A stretch of 64,000 nt of DNA from Mucilaginibacter sp. KACC 22063. Its GTDB lineage: Bacteria; Bacteroidota; Bacteroidia; Sphingobacteriales; Sphingobacteriaceae. Of this stretch, positions 18,827 to 26,721 are shown piece after piece (within the stretch, counting starts at the first letter, position 1; each line of letters opens with the position of its first letter). The position numbers were made by a program, and so were the translations under genes. The DNA is taken from NCBI RefSeq assembly GCF_028736115.1, contig NZ_CP117877.1, forward strand, positions 310,001 through 374,000, in the 5' to 3' direction. Under the pieces are notes generated by a model that saw only the letters and a list, made by a program, of their open reading frames with translations, was not told the DNA's origin and searched no databases.

Positions 18827-18978
18827 TGTTGCTATAAACATACACATTTTACGCGCCGGTCTTTAATTTACCTTGTCGCTAAGATTTACGGTTTTGTATA
18901 TTTTCTGTTGGGCTTAGTCTATTGCGTTTTTATGGCCCGGCTATTGTTTGTTCCTTTAAAGTGTAAACAAATAAGGGT

Positions 18979-19071
18979 ATGAAGAAACTACTGTTAACAT
19001 TTATGGCTTTTACCGCATTGCTGGTAGGCATTGTGTTTGAAATATTGTTCGGAAGTAAAATAAACAAGTAA
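18979..19071 (+). CDS. Possible 30-residue membrane peptide
   Basis: An open frame of 30 codons from ATG 18979 to TAA 19071, with a purine-rich ATAAGGGT just before it. The peptide (MKKLLLTFMAFTALLVGI, then VFEILFGSKINK) is one Lys-flanked membrane helix. It sits in the gap between two minus-strand genes and opposite to them. It could be a real small membrane protein or chance; there is no other evidence. Confidence 0.3.
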   Translation: MKKLLLTFMAFTALLVGIVFEILFGSKINK

Positions 19072-19074
19072 ACG

Positions 19075-20115
19075 CTATTTTATTTCCTGCATCACTACAT
19101 GCTTTATATTTTTTCTGTTGTAGGTATAAGTGATGTGTATCAGCCCGTCTTTGGTTTGAATAATTGCCGGGTAACTGTATTCCTCTTTGTCGCCGTTTTC
19201 AAGTACGGCAATGTCTTTCCAGGTTTCGCCGTCGGTTGAGCAAGCCACTCTTAATTTGCCCCTGCCATTATACCAATCTTTACCAGGTACGTCCGGGTTG
19301 TAAACAATCAATTGCTTGCCGCTTTTTAAGGTTACAGCATCGGTGCCTGAGTTTGGGTTTAAGAGGCTCGTCGCAGAAATTTTGCTCCAGGTTTTGCCAT
19401 CATCATCCGACCAGCATTGCGCCACCGCGCCTTGTTTGCTGCGCATCAGCAACTGCAATTTATGGTCAGGGTATTTTAAAATGCTTGGCTGTATCACATC
19501 GAACGCTTTGGCGGTATCTAAGGGGATTATCGACCATGTTCTGCCATCGTCGGTTGATTTCTCCAAATGGGCTTTCCACCTGCCGTTAGCTTCTTCCACA
19601 CTTGATGGTGAAAGGATAAGATTTTTACTTATTTGCACAGGCTTATTTTTGATAGGGCCTAAAATGCCTTTGGATAGTTTAACAGCTGCCGACCATGTAA
19701 CGCCATTATCATTTGATGTTTTGTACATCCCCCACCACTCGCGCGGGTTGGGGCCTACTTTATAAAACAAAAACAGTTTGCCTTTAGGGTCTTTAAAAAG
19801 TACAGGGTTCCAGGCAGGGTAGCGTAAGGTGTCGCTCACCATACCATCGGCAACAATATGCGGTTCGGGGTTTTTAATACCAAGATCAGTAAGCCAGATG
19901 GAAACATCTTTTTTGCCTTCTTGCGAACCGCCAAAGCAAGCCATTAATAACCTGCCCGATTGTGTTTCAATAATAGTTGAAGCATGGCAATTATTAAAAG
20001 GTGGGTTGTTAAAAACAAGCTCTGACTTTAAAATTTTAAACTCGTCCTGTGCCATCACTAATTTGAAAGTGGCAAATAGAAGCAATGTTATAGCAAGCGC
20101 TTTTTTAGATAGCAT
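19075..20115 (-). CDS. Sialidase-like BNR-repeat protein (secreted)
   Basis: A 346-residue exported protein of the six-bladed sialidase/BNR_2 fold. The ATG at 20115 (MLSKKALAITLLLFATFKLV) gives a proper signal peptide; the frame extends 27 bases further only to a TTG. Asp-box-like turns appear at about TSNDNGVTWSA, STDDGRTWS, SDDDGKTWS and STDGETW, spaced as in the family. The N-terminal NNPPFNNCHASTIIE and the GRLLMACFGGSQEG segment match the broad set often labelled exo-alpha-sialidase; many members act on other sugars such as rhamnose- or uronate-containing glycans. The Arg triad cannot be confirmed by eye, so the substrate is open. Its company (GH78, GH35) favours a plant cell-wall glycan. 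Confidence 0.82.
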   Translation of the reverse strand: MLSKKALAITLLLFATFKLVMAQDEFKILKSELVFNNPPFNNCHASTIIETQSGRLLMACFGGSQEGKKDVSIWLTDLGIKNPEPHIVADGMVSDTLRYPAWNPVLFKDPKGKLFLFYKVGPNPREWWGMYKTSNDNGVTWSAAVKLSKGILGPIKNKPVQISKNLILSPSSVEEANGRWKAHLEKSTDDGRTWSIIPLDTAKAFDVIQPSILKYPDHKLQLLMRSKQGAVAQCWSDDDGKTWSKISATSLLNPNSGTDAVTLKSGKQLIVYNPDVPGKDWYNGRGKLRVACSTDGETWKDIAVLENGDKEEYSYPAIIQTKDGLIHITYTYNRKNIKHVVMQEIK

Positions 20116-20204
20116 TTCGTTGTCGCGGTAAATACAGCGCAATATAGCTTGCTACACACTTAATCAGGTTGTATTAATAAAATTTAATGTTTACGGGGTA
20201 AAAG

Positions 20205-20585
20205 CTATTCGTCGGCTGGCTCCCACAATTCAATGATATTGCCTTCCGGATCCATTATGTGGACAAACTTTCCATAATCATAAGCAGCTATTTCATCTAC
20301 TACGGTTACGTTTTCTTTCTTCAGATCTTCTACCAATGCTTCAATATTTTCCACACGGTAATTGATCATGAAAGGTTTTTCAGACGGGGCGAAATGATTT
20401 GAATCGTGCGAAAAGGTAGACCATGTTGTGGAGCCTTTTTTTGAGCTGTCTTCAGCATCTACCCATTCAAAAGTTGCACCGTAATCGCTGGTTGGTAAGC
20501 CGAGGTTTTTAGCATACCAATCGTTCATGGCCTTTGGGTTTGCGCATTTAAAAAATACACCGCCAATTCCTGTTACTTTTTTCAT
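20205..20585 (-). CDS. VOC-family (glyoxalase-like) protein
   Basis: A 126-residue protein starting MKKVTGIGGVFFKCANPKAM at ATG 20585; the open frame reaches 20657 but that would overlap the upstream gene and has no reason. The fold is the paired beta-alpha-beta-beta-beta module of the VOC superfamily, with NDWYAKNLGLP in the first module and HIMDPEGNIIELWEP at the end, whose His and Glu are typical metal ligands. Members include lyases, dioxygenases and resistance proteins; nothing here narrows the function. It follows the DUF4199 gene by 20 bases, and the two are probably transcribed together. Confidence 0.88.
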   Translation of the reverse strand: MKKVTGIGGVFFKCANPKAMNDWYAKNLGLPTSDYGATFEWVDAEDSSKKGSTTWSTFSHDSNHFAPSEKPFMINYRVENIEALVEDLKKENVTVVDEIAAYDYGKFVHIMDPEGNIIELWEPADE

Positions 20586-20605
20586 ATGATTTATCGTGTT
20601 TAAGT

Positions 20606-21142
20606 TTAATTGTTTGATGTTGAAACCTGTGCGTTTCTTTTGAGCAGCAGTGCGCAAAGCAGCGACATGGTTATACCTACCGGAAGTATCTCGGCATAGG
20701 TTGCCATAGCGTTGTAAAGGGGATTTTTATATTGCTGCATATAAGCCTGCATGTCGGCCATTTGCTTGTTTAGCTCTGCCGCGCTAACACCTTTGGCTAT
20801 CAGTTGCGCACGCATGGCAGCCATGTACTTTTCGCCAAAGTCAGGAAGGAAATAATAGAAATTAATCATCCAACCCACAGTGTATACCGTTGAGGCAATA
20901 ATGGTGATCAGCAATGCGATTTGCAGGGCTTTCCCAAAGCTGATGCTTCCGTTGCCAAACTGGTCGCGATAGTTTTTTACCCCAATAAATATCAGCGAAA
21001 ATGCGACCACCATGGAGGCATACCCAAACCATACACGTGCGTTAAGCGAGACATCTTTGCCAAGAAAATGATCGCCGTAAATGCTCCATAAACTACTGAT
21101 CAGCCCGGCGGTAATACCACATATAAAAATGATCCTTTTCAT
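20606..21142 (-). CDS. DUF4199 membrane protein
   Basis: A 178-residue protein with four predicted membrane helices (about residues 5-25, 38-58, 72-95 and 150-170) and a charged loop rich in Ala, Met and Gln (AAMRAQLIAKGVSAAELNKQ) between helices three and four. The SFGKALQIALLITIIASTVY and GITMSLLCALLLKR segments are typical of DUF4199 proteins of Bacteroidota, whose function is unknown. It lies between a membrane-anchored LuxR-type regulator and a VOC protein, all on one strand. Confidence 0.85.
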   Translation of the reverse strand: MKRIIFICGITAGLISSLWSIYGDHFLGKDVSLNARVWFGYASMVVAFSLIFIGVKNYRDQFGNGSISFGKALQIALLITIIASTVYTVGWMINFYYFLPDFGEKYMAAMRAQLIAKGVSAAELNKQMADMQAYMQQYKNPLYNAMATYAEILPVGITMSLLCALLLKRNAQVSTSNN

Positions 21143-21242
21143 TGATTAGGTTTTAAATATGCCTCAAATATGGACGATCAATCACTTTTGGCGTTCACCC
21201 TTTCGGGTGATTTTGAAAATTTTGTATGGTTTATGGGTGAAA

Positions 21243-21710
21243 TTAAGGAATCAATCGCAGCTTTCGTGCATTTTTAATGGCCTCGGTACGCCGGGTTACT
21301 TCAAGTTTCAAGAACAGGTTTGAGCTATGGGTTTTAATGGTATTTAGCGAAACGAACAGCTTTTCGGCAATTTGCGGGTTGGTTAATCCATCGGCCATTA
21401 ATTGCAATACCTCCATTTCACGTTTACTTAAACGCAGACGGTCAATTTCAGCTTGATTGACTTCAAAAGGGCTATCGAAGCTGGCTTCTTTTTCTAAAAT
21501 GATAGTTTGAACCTTTGGTGAGATTAATTTAGTCGCTATCCAGATGCCTAAAGCAGTGAATAATATGGCTATAATGCCACCATAAATTTTAAACGCTTGC
21601 TGCTGAAAAATAAACTGCCACTCGAGCCATCTCAGTATAATAAACAAAACACCAAGGCTTAAACCGTAGATGAGCAATTGCCTGTATTTGTAAATTAGTT
21701 TTAAGAGCAT
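21243..21710 (-). CDS. Membrane-anchored LuxR-type transcriptional regulator
   Basis: A 155-residue protein from ATG 21710. Two membrane helices (about residues 12-33 and 40-60) are followed by a charged linker and a LuxR-type HTH: RLSKREMEVLQLMADGLTNP, then AEKLFVSLNTIKTHSSNLF. No receiver or ligand domain is present. Such membrane-tethered regulators without a kinase partner are common in Bacteroidota; DNA binding from the membrane, or release by proteolysis, are both possible. It is followed by the DUF4199 gene 100 bases downstream; a small GC hairpin (21195-21210) lies between. Confidence 0.82.
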   Translation of the reverse strand: MLLKLIYKYRQLLIYGLSLGVLFIILRWLEWQFIFQQQAFKIYGGIIAILFTALGIWIATKLISPKVQTIILEKEASFDSPFEVNQAEIDRLRLSKREMEVLQLMADGLTNPQIAEKLFVSLNTIKTHSSNLFLKLEVTRRTEAIKNARKLRLIP

Positions 21711-21741
21711 TGAAATTGATGTTTGGCACAAGCCATTATAC

Positions 21742-22278
21742 TTATGCCTTTAAACCCCAAAAGCGGTAATAGTTTTTAAGTTGTTTATATGAAGCTAAGT
21801 ATAAAAGATTAACCTTGCTTTCATTAATTAAATTACGGTATTTCGGGCGGTTTTTAGGCGCAGAGAAAATAATATAACGGATCAGTGCCCAGCTGAATTG
21901 GCTTTTAGCACCCGGCAGATTGCCCGGCCTTTTGTCGGCGTTTTTGATGCTTCGTTTTATATATCGTGTTATAGAACCACCCACCCCAAAGTCAAGCCAT
22001 ATCACATAGGTAGCCTTCGCAAACCTGTCTTTCATCAGGAAGCTGTAATTCCCTTCAATGATCCATTGATTGTTTTCAATGAGAAATTGGTGATGGTCTT
22101 TTTTTAACAAGGCTTTATCCCGCACTTCCCAATTAGTATTTGGCACATGTGCTAACTGATCAAGATGGCAAACTGCATAGCCTAATTTTTGCCCTAAAGT
22201 TTTTGCAAGGGTAGATTTACCACTGGAGCTGGGGCCAATGATGCAAATTCGTTCTCCCAGCTCTTCTAAAGTTAACAT
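21742..22278 (-). CDS. P-loop kinase-like protein (FlaR/adenylate-kinase-like)
   Basis: A 178-residue P-loop protein. The Walker A motif GPSSSGKST lies at about residues 15-23, followed by VCHLDQL (substrate-binding Asp) and WIIEGNYSF; RYIKRSIKN with Arg residues forms the lid-like region. This is the pattern of the small NTPase family often called DNA topology modulation protein FlaR, related to adenylate/shikimate kinases, with unknown true substrate. It lies on the same strand as its neighbours with a 31-base gap to the regulator. Confidence 0.82.
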   Translation of the reverse strand: MLTLEELGERICIIGPSSSGKSTLAKTLGQKLGYAVCHLDQLAHVPNTNWEVRDKALLKKDHHQFLIENNQWIIEGNYSFLMKDRFAKATYVIWLDFGVGGSITRYIKRSIKNADKRPGNLPGAKSQFSWALIRYIIFSAPKNRPKYRNLINESKVNLLYLASYKQLKNYYRFWGLKA

Positions 22279-22340
22279 GCAGGCTTATTTATGATCAGCT
22301 AAAATAGCAAAAAGCAAATAGCCGATGTTAAATGTAAGTC

Positions 22341-23186
22341 CTACTTCATAATAAAAACCGGGTAGTTGGTGTTTTGTGCCAGGCCTTCTGAAATGCTCTG
22401 GTGTGTAAGCCTGTAAAAGAAACTATGGCTGCCGGGTAAAGCTACAATAGCATCAACACCGCTTTCACGGGCGAATGATATGACCGAGGCGACAATATCC
22501 TTATCGCCGGAATAAGCTACCGTAAAGTGGTACTTATCCATAAATGCTTTTAGTAGCTGCTCCTGTTCCTGTTCTTTTCCTAAGTACTTTTTTTCCGGAT
22601 CTACATTGTACACAATAACCTCTGTTTGCAAACTAAGTTCAGCAGCCCACAAAGTTTTTAATGATGAAAAGCGGTTGAGATTTTCAAAATCGCATGGAAT
22701 AAGTAGCTTTTTAACAGGCTTAAATTTTGCCATTGGCGGTACCACCAGTACAGGTATCGGGCTTACACGGGCAATTTCAACAACATGCTCGCTAACCGAA
22801 CCTTCAAACTCAGGCTTATTGCCGCCACTACCGATCACAATATAATCCGGTGATACATCAGCAACGGTTTCCAAAAGCCCTCTTACTATGGTTTGCTCCG
22901 TAAGTATCGACTCAATAACGACTTTGTTTTCGCAAAGCGCCGATAGCTTTTTTTCTACATTATCTAATTCTTTAAGGCTTTCATTATAAAACTCCTGTAC
23001 TTCTTCGGTACTTATCTGTACCAGATCAGCGGAAGGTAAAATTTGCGCTAATGCCGAAACATAATAGCTTTTAAGCAGATATATGCGGGTGATATGATAA
23101 TGTTTGCAAATGTCTGCAGCATAAGTAAGTGCGTTAGCGCAGGCAGGAGAATTATCGTAGGGAATTAACAGGCTTTTCATAACCAT
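22341..23186 (-). CDS. Universal stress protein, tandem UspA domains
   Basis: A 281-residue protein of two UspA domains (about residues 1-150 and 155-281). The first has KSLLIPYDNSPACANAL at its start and ends with YIVIGSGGNKPEFEGSVSEH, which holds the G-x2-G-x9-G-(S/T)-like ATP-binding loop, then PIPVLVVPP. The second, KKLLIPCDFENLNRFSS, ends GLAQNTNYPVFIMK. ATGs at 23186 and 23180 are both possible. A promoter match (23203-23234) precedes it, overlapped by an AT-rich near-palindrome that a MarR-type regulator such as the gene just upstream could bind. The role is stress survival, with details unknown. Confidence 0.9.
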   Translation of the reverse strand: MVMKSLLIPYDNSPACANALTYAADICKHYHITRIYLLKSYYVSALAQILPSADLVQISTEEVQEFYNESLKELDNVEKKLSALCENKVVIESILTEQTIVRGLLETVADVSPDYIVIGSGGNKPEFEGSVSEHVVEIARVSPIPVLVVPPMAKFKPVKKLLIPCDFENLNRFSSLKTLWAAELSLQTEVIVYNVDPEKKYLGKEQEQEQLLKAFMDKYHFTVAYSGDKDIVASVISFARESGVDAIVALPGSHSFFYRLTHQSISEGLAQNTNYPVFIMK

Positions 23187-23202
23187 GAGGTAATAAGACG
23201 AT

Positions 23203-23234
23203 CAAAGTTAAATATCAAATTGTTAAATATTCAA
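23203..23234 (-). promoter_or_regulatory. Promoter of the universal stress gene, with overlapping dyad
   Basis: On the minus strand TTG (23234-23232), 21 bases, TAACTTTG (23210-23203) fit the Bacteroidota promoter. GTTGAATATTTAAC (23235-23222), a 14-base near-palindrome, covers the -33 element and is a candidate operator for the MarR protein encoded upstream. Confidence 0.5.
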
Positions 23235-23300
23235 CTATAATTGTAGCGTTTATGTCACAATGTGTTACTAATGGTCAAGTAGTAAATAATAGAGCGAAGG

Positions 23301-23744
23301 TTAGCAGGTTTTAAGATTATCTACCATTTTTTGAAGTAGCATGAGCAATGCCTGTGCATCTTTAGCTGGTACATCTCCAAGGGCTTTTCCATATGCCCGT
23401 GCAACACTTGGCTCCAAAAGATCTTTTAGCCTGGCACCTTCTGGTGTAAGGAATATTTTTTTGTTGCGCCTGTCTTGCTTGTCCTCAACGCGGGTCACCA
23501 TGTGCCTTTTAACAATATTATCGATGAGGTAAGTGACACTGGATTTATCCCTCAAAGTAAGGTCTGCTATTTCCTGCTGGTTGATACCGTCATTTTGCCA
23601 AAGGACATACAGCACTTCCAGCATTTCAAAGGTGAGGTTGATGTCGTTTTCTTTCAGCATTGCCTGTATATATTGCCTGATCAGGGTGCGAATTTCCTGC
23701 ATCGCTTTCCCCAGCTCAAGGCCAATATTTTTTTTGTCAACCAT
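23301..23744 (-). CDS. MarR-family transcriptional regulator
   Basis: A 147-residue winged-helix protein. Helices TFEMLEVLYVLWQNDGINQQ and EIADLTLRDKSSVTYLIDNI form the HTH, and VTRVEDKQDRRNKKIFLTPE is the wing with the DxRxxxxxLT motif of the family. It ends with a dimerisation helix. The gene is followed, 115 bases on, by the universal stress gene on the same strand. The ligand is not predictable. Confidence 0.92.
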   Translation of the reverse strand: MVDKKNIGLELGKAMQEIRTLIRQYIQAMLKENDINLTFEMLEVLYVLWQNDGINQQEIADLTLRDKSSVTYLIDNIVKRHMVTRVEDKQDRRNKKIFLTPEGARLKDLLEPSVARAYGKALGDVPAKDAQALLMLLQKMVDNLKTC

Positions 23745-23837
23745 CCTTTAGTTAATCAGTGTTCACAAATATTATAAATATCAATGAGGTATCCGCATTA
23801 AAATACGGGCCGTATCAGGCATAGTCATGTGTATTTT

Positions 23838-25460
23838 TTAAAAAGGCGGCTCGCCTTTTAGCTGATGGTAAAGTGGCAAAAAGCCTACGGGCACTTTACT
23901 TTCGTGAAAGTTTTTGCAATAATATACCTGCAGGTTAAGTTCTGCACGGCCGTTACGTTTTACAATAATATCAGGCAATTGGGTTACACTGTCAAAAAAT
24001 GGCATAGCGTCTTCCTGTATAGTACCTGCATGGTCCTGGCTGATCACCACCGCATCTTTACCAACCAGAGTAAGCGGATTGACCAGAAAAGCCAGGTTGC
24101 GCGGGTCGCGGTCAAAAACCACAACGGGTTTCTGCCCTTTTAAAGCCCAGTCTACCTTACCGGTAAGCCACCAGCGGGTGCCGCCTGCAAATACTTTATT
24201 GTTATTAAGCCAGCCTTCTTTTTTAAAGCGTGTAAGAATGTCATCATAATCAACCCCTTGCATGGTAGGGTCGCTGTTGCTGTTGCCCAGGCTAACCACC
24301 CATCTGGGGCCATAGGCTTGCCAGAAACCGGTAACTTGGTGCAGGTTAAGAATTGTAACAATAACTACCGTGAAGATAGTAGTAAACCGTAGCCATCTGC
24401 GGGTGCGCCTTGATGCAAGTGGCTCGTTACTGCTTAGACTTTGATCAATAGCATAACCCAAAGGCATAAATAACATTAAATACCCAGGTGCCTGCCAGTG
24501 GAAGTGATATTGCAGGTCGCTCCATAAAGTAACCAGTGTAAAAAACACAATGGGTAATACAGATGTCCACATAAAGAAGCTGTAAGTTTCGGATATTTTA
24601 CGATCCTTATAACTTTTAACAAGCTGGCCCATTATAGGTACCCATATCCATGGCAGCAACCATACGGCTTGTCCGGCAATGCTGCGGAAAAACCAATCGA
24701 AGTGAAGCTTAAAGTGCCCATGCTGAGCGCCCGCCCGTGAACCCTGGAATACAAATGAAACCCAGTGGTTATGGTAGTTCCACCAGAATATGGGAAATGC
24801 AAATGCCAGCGAAATTAATATAGCCAGGTATGGCCCCGGGTGTTTAAGCCAATGCCTTTGATCTGTATTATTGATGATGAAGAGAAACACTCCCACAAAC
24901 AGGAACAATACATGATATTTGCTTAGTGTGGCCAATCCCATGCTGATGCCGATCAGGATCCACAAAAAATAGATGTGTGTGTTGCTGCGCTTAGCCGTTG
25001 TACCGTCGCTGTTTTTATTAAACAATAGCTGGACTATAAAATAAGTGCTTAGCAGCCAAAAGAACATCAGCGGTGCATCGGGTTGAAACCAGCAGGCTAC
25101 AGGGACTGTAAACACTGCGCTAAGATTTAATATCACTACCGCCCAAAAACCGGAACGGGCGTTAAAGATCATCCGGGTAATTAAGAAGAGCAGCCATGAT
25201 GTACCTGCAAATAGTAATACCGATGGGAACCTCAGCCCCAAAGTGTTTAACCCTAATGTTTTAATGCTTAGCCAGCCTAACCAGAAAAATAAAGGTGGCT
25301 GATCAAAATAACTAAGGTCAAGCTGCAATGCCCCGCGAAAGTAATAGGATTCGCCTATGCCCAAACCGGTGTATTTGGCAATTAAAACGCGGATAATAAA
25401 AGTGCTGATAATGAGTATCAGCGTATGTTTTTGGGCAACAGTTTCAGTTGTGATTTTCAT
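23838..25460 (-). CDS. ArnT-like GT39 membrane glycosyltransferase
   Basis: A 540-residue protein with about eleven membrane helices. The first periplasmic loop reads GIGESYYFRGALQLDLSYFD with QPPLFFW, the pattern (acidic residue, then YY, then DxPP) of the PMT_2/GT39 group that uses polyprenyl-phosphate sugars on the outer face of the inner membrane. QPDAPLMFFWLLSTYF and WNYHNHWVSFVFQGSRAG also fit. A C-terminal soluble domain ends the protein. The acceptor is unknown: lipid A, protein or glycolipid are possible. It stands alone, 93 bases before the MarR gene. Confidence 0.88.
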   Translation of the reverse strand: MKITTETVAQKHTLILIISTFIIRVLIAKYTGLGIGESYYFRGALQLDLSYFDQPPLFFWLGWLSIKTLGLNTLGLRFPSVLLFAGTSWLLFLITRMIFNARSGFWAVVILNLSAVFTVPVACWFQPDAPLMFFWLLSTYFIVQLLFNKNSDGTTAKRSNTHIYFLWILIGISMGLATLSKYHVLFLFVGVFLFIINNTDQRHWLKHPGPYLAILISLAFAFPIFWWNYHNHWVSFVFQGSRAGAQHGHFKLHFDWFFRSIAGQAVWLLPWIWVPIMGQLVKSYKDRKISETYSFFMWTSVLPIVFFTLVTLWSDLQYHFHWQAPGYLMLFMPLGYAIDQSLSSNEPLASRRTRRWLRFTTIFTVVIVTILNLHQVTGFWQAYGPRWVVSLGNSNSDPTMQGVDYDDILTRFKKEGWLNNNKVFAGGTRWWLTGKVDWALKGQKPVVVFDRDPRNLAFLVNPLTLVGKDAVVISQDHAGTIQEDAMPFFDSVTQLPDIIVKRNGRAELNLQVYYCKNFHESKVPVGFLPLYHQLKGEPPF

Positions 25461-25813
25461 AAAGGGGTATTAATTGCAACGGCTGCCGCTATCAACATCA
25501 ATGAAATTGCCATAGATCCTATTTAAAAAAAATTGTAAAAAGCTACGCCCTGGCACCAAACTGTAATGAGTAAAGCAAAAATCCGTGAGCCAAAAATCAA
25601 TAAAAAGTAAAACATCCAACAGTAAGGAGTCAAACTATGTTAAAAAATGAAATTGTACTGAGAATTGAATGGCTCTTATAGGATTGGAAGTGGAAAAAAT
25701 TAACTGAACGGAAATAATAACAGTCTCACCAAGTCTGATATTCACAATTTCAGCCACCTTTAGTTTTGGTCATTAGCCCGAATGAACGCTAATTCTGAAA
25801 ATTGACTTCCCAT
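25461..25813. other. Intergenic stretch without recognised content
   Basis: 353 bases, AT-rich, between the start of the GT39 gene and the end of the PAS-LuxR gene. The only structure seen is ATTAGC/GCTAAT at about 25774-25795, a weak hairpin with no T-run. Confidence 0.5.
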
Positions 25814-26575
25814 CTAAATTATTTTACTGTCAATAGCGCGTTGCAGCGCTTCTGTCATGTTACCAACCTGCAACTTTTCAAATATGCGGCGCCTGTAATA
25901 TTTAATGGTATCCGGAACTACAAACAGTTTCTCTGCAATGGCATTGATAGCAAACCCCCGGGCATGAAGCCGCAATACTTCCAGTTCCCTTTTGTTTAGC
26001 TGCGGAGTAACCGATTTGCGCCAAACGCCTTGTGCTGTATCTAATTCCCATCTTTCTGTAGTACCCTGCTTATAAATGTAAATGTTACCGGCATCTTTTT
26101 GATAAGAGATGGATACGATACACATGGCTAACTGTATCTTATTGTCGGCATTGATGAACAGCGGTGTAAGTTTATGGTTGATCAGCAACTGATCGCCGTC
26201 TTTAGTATTCAGATGAAAGTCGTAAGTGATCGTATACAGGCTCCGCTCCTCCGGGACGATCTTGTCATAGAAATCGAACCCTGCATTATTAATATTAGTA
26301 AGCAGTTCAAGGTCGCTTTCGGGTACGTTCCTGAAGTAAAACTCGTACCCCATTGCCAGCACTTCCCCGGGTGTATATCCGCATAAGAATAATGGGTTTT
26401 CAGAAACGTATTCGAATCCCATTTTTTCATAATCAATAATATAAATGCTTTCGTACGTCAGACGCGAAAAGGCGCTGATTGCAGGAAGGTAATCTTTTGG
26501 CTGGGGCCTTTGATTATCAGCTCCCGGCTTAATCTTATTCTTGGTAAGGAGGCTTGTAAAGTCTTTATGAGTCAT
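25814..26575 (-). CDS. PAS-domain LuxR-type transcriptional regulator
   Basis: A 253-residue protein. A PAS-like sensor domain covers about residues 35-165 (SIYIIDYEKMGFEYVSENPL, CGYTPGEVLAMGYEF), the usual start of PAS-LuxR proteins that are abundant in Sphingobacteriaceae. The LuxR-type HTH is at about 190-250: LNKRELEVLRLHARGFAINA, AEKLFVVPDTIKYYRRRIFE. No membrane segment is present. A good promoter with an inverted repeat between its two elements lies 24 bases upstream. It is divergent from the DUF3667 gene. The ligand and targets are unknown. Confidence 0.9.
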   Translation of the reverse strand: MTHKDFTSLLTKNKIKPGADNQRPQPKDYLPAISAFSRLTYESIYIIDYEKMGFEYVSENPLFLCGYTPGEVLAMGYEFYFRNVPESDLELLTNINNAGFDFYDKIVPEERSLYTITYDFHLNTKDGDQLLINHKLTPLFINADNKIQLAMCIVSISYQKDAGNIYIYKQGTTERWELDTAQGVWRKSVTPQLNKRELEVLRLHARGFAINAIAEKLFVVPDTIKYYRRRIFEKLQVGNMTEALQRAIDSKII

Positions 26576-26598
26576 AAAGTAATGTTGAAGGCAATTTA

Positions 26599-26627
26599 CA
26601 AATCTACACGCTGGTGTAGTACCTCAA
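26599..26627 (-). promoter_or_regulatory. Promoter of the PAS-LuxR gene with internal inverted repeat
   Basis: On the minus strand TTG (26627-26625), 18 bases, TAGATTTG (26606-26599) match both elements of the Bacteroidota promoter. Between them CTACAC-GCTG-GTGTAG (26604-26619) is a perfect inverted repeat that partly covers the -7 element, as expected for a repressor or autoregulatory site. Confidence 0.6.
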
Positions 26628-26721
26628 AATAATTTAATGCTCAATTTTAGGTTGTTGCTATTACCATTGGCAGCAGCATTAATGCAATAAATAAAGAACT
26701 ACAATAACGAAAATAGTAAAG

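Noticed and set aside
19164..19765. Two plus-strand open frames of 141 and 149 codons opposite the BNR gene
   Set aside because: They overlap each other and the sialidase-like gene, with antisense-type composition; the BNR gene explains the region.
20586..20657. Extended N-terminus of the VOC protein
   Set aside because: It would overlap the DUF4199 gene and adds a sequence unrelated to the family; ATG 20585 starts right at the domain.
21195..21210. TCACCC-TTTC-GGGTGA hairpin as a terminator of the LuxR-type gene
   Set aside because: On the minus strand it is not followed by a T-run; the TTTTG lies on the other side, where no plus-strand gene ends.
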